A stretch of DNA of 64,000 nucleotides, from assembly GCA_007449985.2 (NCBI GenBank), contig VIIQ02000354.1, positions 1 to 64,000 of the forward strand. Reading direction: 5' to 3'. A program made the position numbers and the translations under genes. Within the stretch, counting starts at the first letter, position 1; each line of letters opens with the position of its first letter. The stretch is from Desmodesmus armatus (lineage: Eukaryota; Chlorophyta; Chlorophyceae; Sphaeropleales; Scenedesmaceae). Below the pieces are notes generated by a model. It did not search any database and was not told where the DNA came from. It saw only the letters and a list, made by a program, of their open reading frames with translations. This document shows, piece by piece, positions 28,801-42,843 of this stretch.

Positions 28801-31800
28801 GAGGCTGCCGACCAGCTGTAGGGACCAGGTTGCTGGAGAGCGACCCTGCAAGCCAGGGGCGAGGCTTCACATCGTAATTTTGCCATCACAAATACTGACA
28901 TTTCTCATGCTTTGCATTGGCGGGCTCCAACAGCGCTTCAGCGCTGACTTGCTGTTGTCGATCAATCGATGGCGGCAACCGACCAGTACAGCAGCATGGC
29001 GTCCAGCCATTGCGCCAGCCCGGTCGTTTTATTTTTGGTTTGTTATAACTTTTATGTGCACGCCGGCGTCCGAAGTTACCGACAAAATTGTTCGTTTGTG
29101 GTTGCTCAATGTGTGCAGGGTGTACGGCTGTTGAGACTACAGTGGTCTCCACAGGAGGCAGCAGCAGCACTAGCAGGCAGCAGCAAAATTCCTTGAACCC
29201 CCTTGCTGCCTCAAGCAGGTGCCAGACAGCCCTGTCCTTGCAGCATTAATCATGCACTGCTGTGGCCTACTTGCTGACATTCTCGCATGGGCTGCGTCAG
29301 CGAGGGTGAGGGAGGTGAAATTTGGGGCCTCACATTTTAGATAGGGTGGTGCAAAAGTAACTTCCACCTGCGCAGAAAAGTCCCCTAACAGAGGTTCCAC
29401 AGCATATCTGCCAGTACTGCTGTGGCATTGGGGAGGCACTGGTGTGGTGATGTGCCCTAGCTATACCAGAGTCCTACCCTGTGTTTGGCTGGCCATCTGT
29501 GGTGGGGTGTGTGTGTGGTGGTGGGTCCCCCGGTTTCCCTTGTTTCATGTACCCTGGGCATGGTGAGCCTGAGTTGAGGCTGAAGCAGGTTGGGGCTAGG
29601 TTGGCAACTGGGTGTAATGTTTACCCTACAACATGTGCATTGCTTGCATGCCTTTGGCTGTGTTGTGTTCAGTGGTGCATCTGGCTGAAAACTGCTTTGC
29701 CAGACCTAGGACTCGAACTGGGTACCTGCTATCCTGCATTCCTACTGTTCAGCACCACAGCCATGGATGGTGCAGCTCAACTTGGTGCAAGCTGCAGCTT
29801 TTACTGTGCCATTACACATAGTGTTCTGCCAGCATGATTCTGTTGGCTGTGGGCATGTGGCAGGGTGGGGTAATTTTGACAAGATGAGTGGTACATGGCA
29901 AGTGTGCGTTATCCTGCACGTGCCTAGCTTGCAACTGCACAGTTGCCTGATGCTGCTGCTGGCACAGTGGCTGCATCACAGCTAGTCATAGTAACCAAGC
30001 ACACTGCAAGCAGTAGAATCAAAGCCTGCCTGGGTGAGGAGCATGCTGCAGAAGGGGCCAAGTTACTTAAGCACCACCCTATGACCCCAATGTCGTGGCG
30101 ACACCCCATCATCACTGACCTCAAGAAATCTCCACAACCAGATGGCAAGCTTGGGGACAGTCCCAGACTATGTGGTCAGTACACAGTACCCATGCTTGCC
30201 ATTGCATGGCAACCTGCTGCTCTGCCTCTCTGTGGTGTTGTCAATGTGACCATCCTCACATCAAGCCACCCACAACTCACCAAAACCATGGTGAAAGTTT
30301 GGATACATCTCCCAGCTGCCCTGTTGCTCAAGTACAGCAATGCCCCACACCAGAGGTTTGCCACGCATCCAACATCACTAGTGATGCGGGTGGGAAGCTC
30401 AGCAAACACCGACAGTGGGAGAGCGGGCGCGTCAGGCCGACCCATTGCGAGGCTGCCGACCAGCTGTAGGGACCAGGTTGCTGGAGAGCGACCCTGCAAG
30501 CCAGGGGCGAGGCTTCACATCGTAATTTTGCCATCACAAATACTGACATTTCTCATGCTTTGCATTGGCGGGCTCCAACAGCGCTTCAGCGCTGACTTGC
30601 TGTTGTCGATCAATCGATGGCGGCAACCGACCAGTACAGCAGCATGGCGTCCAGCCATTGCGCCAGCCCGGTCGTTTTATTTTTGGTTTGTTATAACTTT
30701 TATGTGCACGCCGGCGTCCGAAGTTACCGACAAAATTGTTCGTTTGTGGTTGCTCAATGTGTGCAGGGTGTACGGCTGTTGAGACTACAGTGGTCTCCAC
30801 AGGAGGCAGCAGCAGCACTAGCAGGCAGCAGCAAAATTCCTTGAACCCCCTTGCTGCCTCAAGCAGGTGCCAGACAGCCCTGTCCTTGCAGCATTAATCA
30901 TGCACTGCTGTGGCCTACTTGCTGACATTCTCGCATGGGCTGCGTCAGCGAGGGTGAGGGAGGTGAAATTTGGGGCCTCACATTTTAGATAGGGTGGTGC
31001 AAAAGTAACTTCCACCTGCGCAGAAAAGTCCCCTAACAGAGGTTCCACAGCATATCTGCCAGTACTGCTGTGGCATTGGGGAGGCACTGGTGTGGTGATG
31101 TGCCCTAGCTATACCAGAGTCCTACCCTGTGTTTGGCTGGCCATCTGTGGTGGGGTGTGTGTGTGGTGGTGGGTCCCCCGGTTTCCCTTGTTTCATGTAC
31201 CCTGGGCATGGTGAGCCTGAGTTGAGGCTGAAGCAGGTTGGGGCTAGGTTGGCAACTGGGTGTAATGTTTACCCTACAACATGTGCATTGCTTGCATGCC
31301 TTTGGCTGTGTTGTGTTCAGTGGTGCATCTGGCTGAAAACTGCTTTGCCAGACCTAGGACTCGAACTGGGTACCTGCTATCCTGCATTCCTACTGTTCAG
31401 CACCACAGCCATGGATGGTGCAGCTCAACTTGGTGCAAGCTGCAGCTTTTACTGTGCCATTACACATAGTGTTCTGCCAGCATGATTCTGTTGGCTGTGG
31501 GCATGTGGCAGGGTGGGGTAATTTTGACAAGATGAGTGGTACATGGCAAGTGTGCGTTATCCTGCACGTGCCTAGCTTGCAACTGCACAGTTGCCTGATG
31601 CTGCTGCTGGCACAGTGGCTGCATCACAGCTAGTCATAGTAACCAAGCACACTGCAAGCAGTAGAATCAAAGCCTGCCTGGGTGAGGAGCATGCTGCAGA
31701 AGGGGCCAAGTTACTTAAGCACCACCCTATGACCCCAATGTCGTGGCGACACCCCATCATCACTGACCTCAAGAAATCTCCACAACCAGATGGCAAGCTT

Positions 31801-34800
31801 GGGGACAGTCCCAGACTATGTGGTCAGTACACAGTACCCATGCTTGCCATTGCATGGCAACCTGCTGCTCTGCCTCTCTGTGGTGTTGTCAATGTGACCA
31901 TCCTCACATCAAGCCACCCACAACTCACCAAAACCATGGTGAAAGTTTGGATACATCTCCCAGCTGCCCTGTTGCTCAAGTACAGCAATGCCCCACACCA
32001 GAGGTTTGCCACGCATCCAACATCACTAGTGATGCGGGTGGGAAGCTCAGCAAACACCGACAGTGGGAGAGCGGGCGCGTCAGGCCGACCCATTGCGAGG
32101 CTGCCGACCAGCTGTAGGGACCAGGTTGCTGGAGAGCGACCCTGCAAGCCAGGGGCGAGGCTTCACATCGTAATTTTGCCATCACAAATACTGACATTTC
32201 TCATGCTTTGCATTGGCGGGCTCCAACAGCGCTTCAGCGCTGACTTGCTGTTGTCGATCAATCGATGGCGGCAACCGACCAGTACAGCAGCATGGCGTCC
32301 AGCCATTGCGCCAGCCCGGTCGTTTTATTTTTGGTTTGTTATAACTTTTATGTGCACGCCGGCGTCCGAAGTTACCGACAAAATTGTTCGTTTGTGGTTG
32401 CTCAATGTGTGCAGGGTGTACGGCTGTTGAAACTACAGTGGTCTCCACAGGAGGCAGCAGCAGCACTAGCAGGCAGCAGCAAAATTCCTTGAACCCCCTT
32501 GCTGCCTCAAGCAGGTGCCAGACAGCCCTGTCCTTGCAGCATTAATCATGCACTGCTGTGGCCTACTTGCTGACATTCTCGCATGGGCTGCGTCAGCGAG
32601 GGTGAGGGAGGTGAAATTTGGGGCCTCACATTTTAGATAGGGTGGTGCAAAAGTAACTTCCACCTGCGCAGAAAAGTCCCCTAACAGAGGTTCCACAGCA
32701 TATCTGCCAGTACTGCTGTGGCATTGGGGAGGCACTGGTGTGGTGATGTGCCCTAGCTATACCAGAGTCCTACCCTGTGTTTGGCTGGCCATCTGTGGTG
32801 GGGTGTGTGTGTGGTGGTGGGTCCCCCGGTTTCCCTTGTTTCATGTACCCTGGGCATGGTGAGCCTGAGTTGAGGCTGAAGCAGGTTGGGGCTAGGTTGG
32901 CAACTGGGTGTAATGTTTACCCTACAACATGTGCATTGCTTGCATGCCTTTGGCTGTGTTGTGTTCAGTGGTGCATCTGGCTGAAAACTGCTTTGCCAGA
33001 CCTAGGACTCGAACTGGGTACCTGCTATCCTGCATTCCTACTGTTCAGCACCACAGCCATGGATGGTGCAGCTCAACTTGGTGCAAGCTGCAGCTTTTAC
33101 TGTGCCATTACACATAGTGTTCTGCCAGCATGATTCTGTTGGCTGTGGGCATGTGGCAGGGTGGGGTAATTTTGACAAGATGAGTGGTACATGGCAAGTG
33201 TGCGTTATCCTGCACGTGCCTAGCTTGCAACTGCACAGTTGCCTGATGCTGCTGCTGGCACAGTGGCTGCATCACAGCTAGTCATAGTAACCAAGCACAC
33301 TGCAAGCAGTAGAATCAAAGCCTGCCTGGGTGAGGAGCATGCTGCAGAAGGGGCCAAGTTACTTAAGCACCACCCTATGACCCCAATGTCGTGGCGACAC
33401 CCCATCATCACTGACCTCAAGAAATCTCCACAACCAGATGGCAAGCTTGGGGACAGTCCCAGACTATGTGGTCAGTACACAGTACCCATGCTTGCCATTG
33501 CATGGCAACCTGCTGCTCTGCCTCTCTGTGGTGTTGTCAATGTGACCATCCTCACATCAAGCCACCCACAACTCACCAAAACCATGGTGAAAGTTTGGAT
33601 ACATCTCCCAGCTGCCCTGTTGCTCAAGTACAGCAATGCCCCACACCAGAGGTTTGCCACGCATCCAACATCACTAGTGATGCGGGTGGGAAGCTCAGCA
33701 AACACCGACAGTGGGAGAGCGGGCGCGTCAGGCCGACCCATTGCGAGGCTGCCGACCAGCTGTAGGGACCAGGTTGCTGGAGAGCGACCCTGCAAGCCAG
33801 GGGCGAGGCTTCACATCGTAATTTTGCCATCACAAATACTGACATTTCTCATGCTTTGCATTGGCGGGCTCCAACAGCGCTTCAGCGCTGACTTGCTGTT
33901 GTCGATCAATCGATGGCGGCAACCGACCAGTACAGCAGCATGGCGTCCAGCCATTGCGCCAGCCCGGTCGTTTTATTTTTGGTTTGTTATAACTTTTATG
34001 TGCACGCCGGCGTCCGAAGTTACCGACAAAATTGTTCGTTTGTGGTTGCTCAATGTGTGCAGGGTGTACGGCTGTTGAAACTACAGTGGTCTCCACAGGA
34101 GGCAGCAGCAGCACTAGCAGGCAGCAGCAAAATTCCTTGAACCCCCTTGCTGCCTCAAGCAGGTGCCAGACAGCCCTGTCCTTGCAGCATTAATCATGCA
34201 CTGCTGTGGCCTACTTGCTGACATTCTCGCATGGGCTGCGTCAGCGAGGGTGAGGGAGGTGAAATTTGGGGCCTCACATTTTAGATAGGGTGGTGCAAAA
34301 GTAACTTCCACCTGCGCAGAAAAGTCCCCTAACAGAGGTTCCACAGCATATCTGCCAGTACTGCTGTGGCATTGGGGAGGCACTGGTGTGGTGATGTGCC
34401 CTAGCTATACCAGAGTCCTACCCTGTGTTTGGCTGGCCATCTGTGGTGGGGTGTGTGTGTGGTGGTGGGTCCCCCGGTTTCCCTTGTTTCATGTACCCTG
34501 GGCATGGTGAGCCTGAGTTGAGGCTGAAGCAGGTTGGGGCTAGGTTGGCAACTGGGTGTAATGTTTACCCTACAACATGTGCATTGCTTGCATGCCTTTG
34601 GCTGTGTTGTGTTCAGTGGTGCATCTGGCTGAAAACTGCTTTGCCAGACCTAGGACTCGAACTGGGTACCTGCTATCCTGCATTCCTACTGTTCAGCACC
34701 ACAGCCATGGATGGTGCAGCTCAACTTGGTGCAAGCTGCAGCTTTTACTGTGCCATTACACATAGTGTTCTGCCAGCATGATTCTGTTGGCTGTGGGCAT

Positions 34801-36673
34801 GTGGCAGGGTGGGGTAATTTTGACAAGATGAGTGGTACATGGCAAGTGTGCGTTATCCTGCACGTGCCTAGCTTGCAACTGCACAGTTGCCTGATGCTGC
34901 TGCTGGCACAGTGGCTGCATCACAGCTAGTCATAGTAACCAAGCACACTGCAAGCAGTAGAATCAAAGCCTGCCTGGGTGAGGAGCATGCTGCAGAAGGG
35001 GCCAAGTTACTTAAGCACCACCCTATGACCCCAATGTCGTGGCGACACCCCATCATCACTGACCTCAAGAAATCTCCACAACCAGATGGCAAGCTTGGGG
35101 ACAGTCCCAGACTATGTGGTCAGTACACAGTACCCATGCTTGCCATTGCATGGCAACCTGCTGCTCTGCCTCTCTGTGGTGTTGTCAATGTGACCATCCT
35201 CACATCAAGCCACCCACAACTCACCAAAACCATGGTGAAAGTTTGGATACATCTCCCAGCTGCCCTGTTGCTCAAGTACAGCAATGCCCCACACCAGAGG
35301 TTTGCCACGCATCCAACATCACTAGTGATGCGGGTGGGAAGCTCAGCAAACACCGACAGTGGGAGAGCGGGCGCGTCAGGCCGACCCATTGCGAGGCTGC
35401 CGACCAGCTGTAGGGACCAGGTTGCTGGAGAGCGACCCTGCAAGCCAGGGGCGAGGCTTCACATCGTAATTTTGCCATCACAAATACTGACATTTCTCAT
35501 GCTTTGCATTGGCGGGCTCCAACAGCGCTTCAGCGCTGACTTGCTGTTGTCGATCAATCGATGGCGGCAACCGACCAGTACAGCAGCATGGCGTCCAGCC
35601 ATTGCGCCAGCCCGGTCGTTTTATTTTTGGTTTGTTATAACTTTTATGTGCACGCCGGCGTCCGAAGTTACCGACAAAATTGTTCGTTTGTGGTTGCTCA
35701 ATGTGTGCAGGGTGTACGGCTGTTGAAACTACAGTGGTCTCCACAGGAGGCAGCAGCAGCACTAGCAGGCAGCAGCAAAATTCCTTGAACCCCCTTGCTG
35801 CCTCAAGCAGGTGCCAGACAGCCCTGTCCTTGCAGCATTAATCATGCACTGCTGTGGCCTACTTGCTGACATTCTCGCATGGGCTGCGTCAGCGAGGGTG
35901 AGGGAGGTGAAATTTGGGGCCTCACATTTTAGATAGGGTGGTGCAAAAGTAACTTCCACCTGCGCAGAAAAGTCCCCTAACAGAGGTTCCACAGCATATC
36001 TGCCAGTACTGCTGTGGCATTGGGGAGGCACTGGTGTGGTGATGTGCCCTAGCTATACCAGAGTCCTACCCTGTGTTTGGCTGGCCATCTGTGGTGGGGT
36101 GTGTGTGTGGTGGTGGGTCCCCCGGTTTCCCTTGTTTCATGTACCCTGGGCATGGTGAGCCTGAGTTGAGGCTGAAGCAGGTTGGGGCTAGGTTGGCAAC
36201 TGGGTGTAATGTTTACCCTACAACATGTGCATTGCTTGCATGCCTTTGGCTGTGTTGTGTTCAGTGGTGCATCTGGCTGAAAACTGCTTTGCCAGACCTA
36301 GGACTCGAACTGGGTACCTGCTATCCTGCATTCCTACTGTTCAGCACCACAGCCATGGATGGTGCAGCTCAACTTGGTGCAAGCTGCAGCTTTTACTGTG
36401 CCATTACACATAGTGTTCTGCCAGCATGATTCTGTTGGCTGTGGGCATGTGGCAGGGTGGGGTAATTTTGACAAGATGAGTGGTACATGGCAAGTGTGCG
36501 TTATCCTGCACGTGCCTAGCTTGCAACTGCACAGTTGCCTGATGCTGCTGCTGGCACAGTGGCTGCATCACAGCTAGTCATAGTAACCAAGCACACTGCA
36601 AGCAGTAGAATCAAAGCCTGCCTGGGTGAGGAGCATGCTGCAGAAGGGGCCAAGTTACTTAAGCACCACCCTA

Positions 36674-38020
36674 TGGTGTGTAGTGCCTGTACATGTGCTG
36701 AAGGAAGAAACAAACCAGTTCTTCGGTGTTGCACATTAAGGCGTTGAACAATAATAAACGATGCCATCAAAATTCATTATGAGAATTTGATGTTGACAAG
36801 CCAGTGGAAGCATTTACTTGAAGAAGGAGCAGAGTGGACTCCAACGAGCCAGCACACTAGCGACCAACTGGTGAGGACAGTCACACACTTGCAAGTGGCC
36901 CCAGCCAGTCTCGCTTTGCATGGGTGCCTGGTTTAGCCGGCACTGTAACGTCTATGTGCTTGTGTGAAGGTGTGCTCGTGCTGATGGGGCTATTCTTCTT
37001 ATCCCTTCCCTTATCCCTTATCCCTTCCCTGATCCCGGCCCACCCACCGTCCACCCACCGGCCCCCTAGGGGGGTAATAATACCCCGAGCCAGGCTGCTG
37101 ACCCGGGCAAGTGCAGTGAAGGGAGAGGGATCCCCTGATGCTGATTACTGCCACAGAGGCAAAGGAAGGAATGGGTGCAGAATACAGCCGGAAAAGGCAT
37201 GGAGCCCGCTATTGGGTGTGCTACCCTAGGGATTCAAGGTTCTCTCAGGTCGGGACTGAGGGGACTCTCCCAGTGGGTCAAGGGTGATACCTTACAGCAT
37301 CCAATCTCCCATGTCGAACAACATCTTTAGCCTGAATTTTGGTGGGTTTACACGGCCCCCAGGTGTGCCCCTAGGGAGTGAGATGTGGCCACGAGTGCCG
37401 TTGCCCTAGACCCCCAGGAGTGTTGGTGTGAAGAGCCGTCCTCAACGGACGCGAGGCCAATGGGAAGAAGTCCTATGGCGTTAAGAGACCAAGGGGGTGT
37501 ATGTGTATCTTTATCTTTTTTTTATTCCTACCAGAAGTGGCATCGAGGCATCCTGCAGCTAGGTCTCTTTGCAGCGCAAACTCTTCCACGGTGTGGCCCC
37601 CACACTTCAGGACAACTCAGTTGTCCACACATGTACGCTTCCACCACACTCCACTAGAGGGTGCCTACACTTCAGCATATGAGAAAAAGCGACCGGTGAG
37701 CCAGTGTGACCGATGCTGCTGAAATTCCCTGCATGAGTCACTGGTCCCAAACCCTTCAACTTGATGTTGAAGACGCCAGCCTCAGGCATTGGGCCTGAAC
37801 CATCAACCGGCATCCTGAAAACTTAAACCTTCAGCCTAAGGTACTGGTCATAACATGCACACTTCAAACCATACAAACTGATGCTGAAACCACCAACGAC
37901 AGGTCCTGGTCAGTGACTCAAGCACATATATTCTCGGAATACTTCATTGTGACACAACCAGGAGGGCGAGTGCATTTGGTGGATGTGTCCATGCCCTTGT
38001 AACCCACATCCCCCCCCCCC
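36674..38020. other. Spacer without recognised gene
   Basis: A short CTTATCC-type repeat lies at 36997-37035. Around 37740-37910 there are irregular copies of an ACTGGTC..CTTCAAAC..TGATG(C/T)TGAA motif. No frame shows a domain or a signal peptide. Confidence 0.5.
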
Positions 38021-38024
38021 CCCA

Positions 38025-38919
<895 letters not shown>

Positions 38920-39029
38920 CAACCCCTCCCCCCACCAATACCGACACAACCATACACACCATGATCCCCTCCCCCCCAAAGCACCAGCACCCCCACTCAC
39001 ACAGAACTCGCATCAAACATCACTGAAGC

Positions 39030-39445
39030 CTTCAGCAACGGCACAAGCCGCAGGCCGCCCACGGTGGAGGTACACACAACCGCCAACCTCATGCACCGCC
39101 ATGCTGTTTAGGACCTGCTAAATCAATGCCATTGGGCCACATGTGTTCACTAAGAAGATCCCCAGGTGCATAGACACTTGCGTGCTCACTTGATGCACAT
39201 GATGGTGCAATGGGTCAACCCTCAGGTGGTGCTGTCGTGCCACACACAGTGAATGTGTGCACATAAGTTCAGTAACGCATGCATTGCCTTCAGCAACCGT
39301 ACAAGCTTCAGGCCACGGTGGAGGTACACACCACCGGCAACCTCAAGCACCACCACATGCCATGCCATGCCAATGTGTGTCAAATGAATGCCATTGAGCC
39401 ACATACATTCACTGAGTGGCTCCCCAGATGTGATCCTGGGACGAT
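39030..39445. repeat. Pair of diverged direct repeats of about 150 bp
   Basis: 39030-39180 and 39290-39445 align from CTTCAGCAAC through GTACA/GCACAAG, CACGGTGGAGGTACACAC, CAACCTCA, GCACC, AATGCCATTG.GCCACAT to TTCACT and CCCCAG. The spacing is about 260 bp. No coding reading is supported. Confidence 0.65.
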
Positions 39446-39712
39446 TGGCACAACCGTTGTTGCAGGCTGCCCAACTCAATTCTTCACCCTGTAACACTTG
39501 TTAGTGGCCATGGGGTGAACGGCGTATGTTGGCTCTGACATCCCCCGATATTGGGATGAGGTCCACTTGGAGTGGACTCCACTGACGGGCTACCACCTTG
39601 CTTGTCCACGAACATCTGCACTGCAGCGGCTGGCCGCACCTCATCTCATTAAGACTGAAACAGGGAGGTTAGGGAACTTCCATGTTGCATCTTGGGGGAT
39701 TAATCTTCCAAA

Positions 39713-42700
39713 TCAAGAGTCCAAGAACAGCTGCAGCTGTCCACACTCCACCACAGGGAGAGTGGTGCTGCCACACTTGGAGGGTGAAAACGGCACTTCG
39801 GCGAACTCCGGCCGACCACACACCACCTCTCCATCTTGATTCACAACACTAACGACGACCTGCAGTGTGCCGGTGACGGCGGTGCCGCCGTTGATATCTG
39901 TGGTGCCCTCGAAGCAGGCCGTAATGATGAATGCCGTGACGCATTCACCACTGGCAAGCAAGATTGCGTCGATTGCGTATAAGTTGCCATCAAACCCCAA
40001 GCGCGACAGGCCTGCCTCGGTGAAGGGATCCCAGCAGCCGAAAGTGTTGAAGATGTTGCTGCACAGGGAAACGACGCGGCAAAAAACAATGAGCGGTCAC
40101 GTAGATAAACCATATTGATGTCAAAGGTAGGCAATTAGTGTGTTGCGAATCCTGAATTTGGTCGCGTCTTCGCACAGCGTTAATGGGAACCGACCGTGCA
40201 GTTTGGCGACTCAACCTGAACGAACCGAGTGACCGTCTTGCGATGCTGTCGAAAATGCAAAATGCTCACCAAATTCCTTCCACTGTGCCCAGATTTTCTG
40301 GTACAGAGTTCTCGGGAACTCTGATCACGAAAACACATCTGGATGAAGCCCTTACAGGGTTGTGCAGCCCTGACAGCTCAAACTGTTGCTGCTGCTGCTG
40401 CTGCTGCTGCCTCTGCTGCTGTTGCAGCCTTGGCGGCGGCACCTCTGCCGTGCCATTTGGCCCATACTGCGAAGCTGCTGCTGCTGGTGCTGGTGCTGGT
40501 CCTGCTGGATCAATGTGGGCCATTGCCCGCGGGCTTTTGTTGATTTGTTGCTGAAGGGTGACGGCAGCTGCAGCGGCCTGCTGTTTGCGACGACTGGGCC
40601 CAGCACAGCAAGTAATATCACTGCAGCAGGTTACGACAGTGTTCCGCGCATGTCTTGAACACAAAAGTTGGCACTTCACTTAGAAAAATTGATGGCATGC
40701 AGTACGGCACTCAGGTGGGTGCTTTTGGTACAGCGGTGACCGATTCAAACTGTGACAGTCTCTGTTCTCCGAGAAGCCAACTCTTGTAGCCAACTTTGTA
40801 GCTAACCCCCTACCAGCCCCCTCCCAAACAGCCCCCCCCCCACAAACACACACACACACGCACACACCCACCGTGTGTGGCACATGTTGCCCTTGCTTGA
40901 ATTGCCCTTGGAGGTGCTGCCTTATACACACCTTACCAGCCCCCCCCCCCCCCCGACCCTTGTGCAAGTCACCTGCCAAATGTGAATGCTAATTGTTTGG
41001 CCGGCTTCAAGCCAGTGGCCGCAGCAGTACCATCGTGGTGTGAGGGGCCACCGGGCAGTGTCCGGCGGTCACGTGATTCGAACCGTTCCTCCGGGAGTAG
41101 CCGTGCACAGAGGCCACCTGCAAAGTGGTCAACAGAGTACGGCACAAGCAGGCGTTGTGGCAGAGCGGTCACCTGAGCAAAACCCAAGACATGCAACGTT
41201 CAATCACACTCACAGCCAGCTCCATCCAGCCCCGCCCTACTTACTCCTGCACTGCGCTGAAGCAGCAGATGTTGGGCTATCATCCAGGAAGCATAGCAGG
41301 CCTGTGCAGCAGGTGTTGGGCTGGGCCACTGATCCAGTACATCCTTGCTGAGCAGCAGAGCATGTCGGTCCTGCACAGGCCAAAACACAGCACAGCACAG
41401 CACAGCACAGCACAGCACAGCACAGCACAGCACAGCACAGCACAGCACAGCACAGCACAGCACAGCACAGCACAGCACAGCACAGCACAGCACAGCACAG
41501 CACAGCACAGCACAGCACAGCACAGCACAGCACAGCACAGCACAGCACAGCACAGGAAAATATGATTGATTGTATTGATGGCATGTCTTTGGCTGGGCCG
41601 TTGAGCCAGCCTCAACAGGGTTGTGACAACCCTGTTAAGCAGCAGCCTAAGACATGTGGGTCCTGCACAGACCAAAGCACAGCAAGGCACAGCACAGCAC
41701 AGCACAGCACAACAACAGCACAGCACAGGGCAATGACGAGTTATGCCATGTTTTTGGCCGGGCCAACCGTTGGTGACACCTTAGCAACAGCTTGATCCCC
41801 GCTGCCCTGCCCTTGCTAGGCACTGTGACAGGGCTTCATTGCTAGTGTAATTGTTACCCAAATTGGCGCCTAGCCTAGTTCAGTCACAAAGGTTTTGCCT
41901 AAACACCCACCTGGAGGAGTAGGCCGGCCAGATGGGTTGATCATGAGGAGCTCCCATAACCTCATGCCACCTTCCGAGGGCTGGTCGGGGCACCTGAAGA
42001 GGGGGGGGGGGTACATACATAGGTTTTAGGGTACGTTGGTGGGGTGAATGCACAGGTACATGTTGTACATGCAGCTGCAGCCTGCTGGCCAGGATGCCAG
42101 CCATTTCATCTTGACGTAATGCCATTACGAGTGAGTCACTCGCAGCGCTGCTGCTGCTAGCTCATTCACACCATGAACTTCATTCTGACAGTGTCAGAGA
42201 AGCCTCGAAGTCCAAGCCATGACGTTAACGGGAGAGCTCATGCTGGGAACTCATAAGGGTGCAAGTGCCTTGAGCTTGAGGTTATCCACAACATAACCTT
42301 ATCCACAACATGATGGGTGTGCCGCACACAGTGTGTTGTACCGATCCTGGTACCAGCAGCAGTGTTAGCCTCCCCCCCCCCCAACCCCCCCAACCCCCTT
42401 TCCGCTCGCTGCATGTATGCAGCTATCAGCCTAAATACTGGGATGCTCTATATTGAGTGTGCTCTATAGTGAGTGCCTGCTACCTGTTGAGCATGTAGTC
42501 TCTGTAGGTGCACTTGGCATGGCCGTGAGAGCTCGCCGCAGCTCCCCCCCCAGACTATGTTTAAGCGAAGCATTCATTATCAGAATTCTCTTATTCTTTC
42601 GTAATCGAAGTGCTCGGCAGTGATAACCCCGCTCAATTCCGGCTCCGTCTCAGCTGAAGTTGCGAATGGTCCCTGACTGTACACAAATCAGATATTATAG

Positions 42701-42843
42701 ACACGCAAACAGACAAATAGCGCTTGAAATATCCGTGAACGTACCTTGGTTGCTTCTTCCGCCTGCTCCAGGCTGTCGCGCAGGGATGAAGCACACGCTA
42801 TCACCGCAAAGGCTACAGCGAGCTTCAAGAGCTTCGTGTCCAT
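39713..42843 (-). CDS. Small secreted protein, unrecognised family (three exons)
   Basis: Exon 1 (42843-42745) starts with ATG and encodes MDTKLLKLAVAFAVIACASS, a typical signal peptide, then LRDSLEQAEEATK before a GTACGT donor. Exon 2 (40550-40270) follows CCCTTCAG and holds a Pro/Ala linker, a Gln run and SSRCVFVIRVPENSVPENLG. Exon 3 (40058-39713) follows CCCTGTGCAG and encodes NIFNTFGCWDPFTEAGLSRL, then DGNLYAIDAILLASGECVTA and a Cys-containing beta-like tail to the stop at 39713. Phases agree at both junctions (0/0 and 2/1) and the coding length is 726 bases (241 residues). Intron 1 is about 2.2 kb and contains a SINE-like insert and the (CACAG)34 tract. The family is not recognised; an extracellular or cell-wall role is inference from the signal peptide and cysteines. 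Extra small exons in intron 1 cannot be excluded. Confidence 0.6.
41150..41555 (+). mobile_element. SINE-like element with tRNA-like head and (CACAG)34 tail
   Basis: TGGCAGAGCGGTCACCTGAGC near 41158 matches a pol III A box and GTTCAATC near 41198 a weak B box, about 40 bases apart. A body of about 180 bases follows, ending in 34 perfect copies of CACAG (41386-41555). A tRNA-like head with a simple-repeat tail is the usual SINE layout. The end of the body and a short tail recur at 41588-41727. On the opposite strand GGTTCGAATC (near 41085) is another B-box match. Confidence 0.4.
41614..41636. repeat. Perfect hairpin, 10-bp arms and 3-base loop
   Basis: AACAGGGTTG, loop TGA, CAACCCTGTT. It lies in the second copy of the SINE-like body and is absent from the first, so it arose or was inserted after the duplication. 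Confidence 0.8.

Larger units (their letters stand above)
24398..36673 (+). repeat. Tandem array of a mariner-like element plus spacer, period 1,648 bp
   Basis: Seven full 1,648-bp units begin at 24398, 26046, 27694, 29342, 30990, 32638 and 34286; an eighth begins at 35934 and stops at 36673. Each unit is a 740-bp element with terminal inverted repeats and terminal TA, followed by a 908-bp spacer. The array begins at the left end of element 1 and ends at the right end of element 8, so it has the form (element-spacer)x7-element. Units are almost identical. One G/A difference separates units 1-4 from units 5-7. No transposase gene is present. Confidence 0.93.

Noticed and set aside
41060..41215. 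Intact tRNA gene
   Set aside because: A- and B-box matches exist on both strands, but spacing and stem pairing do not give a cloverleaf.
41125..41726. Frames coding STAQH or CCAVL repeats
   Set aside because: They are translations of (CACAG)34. A 5-bp unit leaves all frames open, so length is not evidence.
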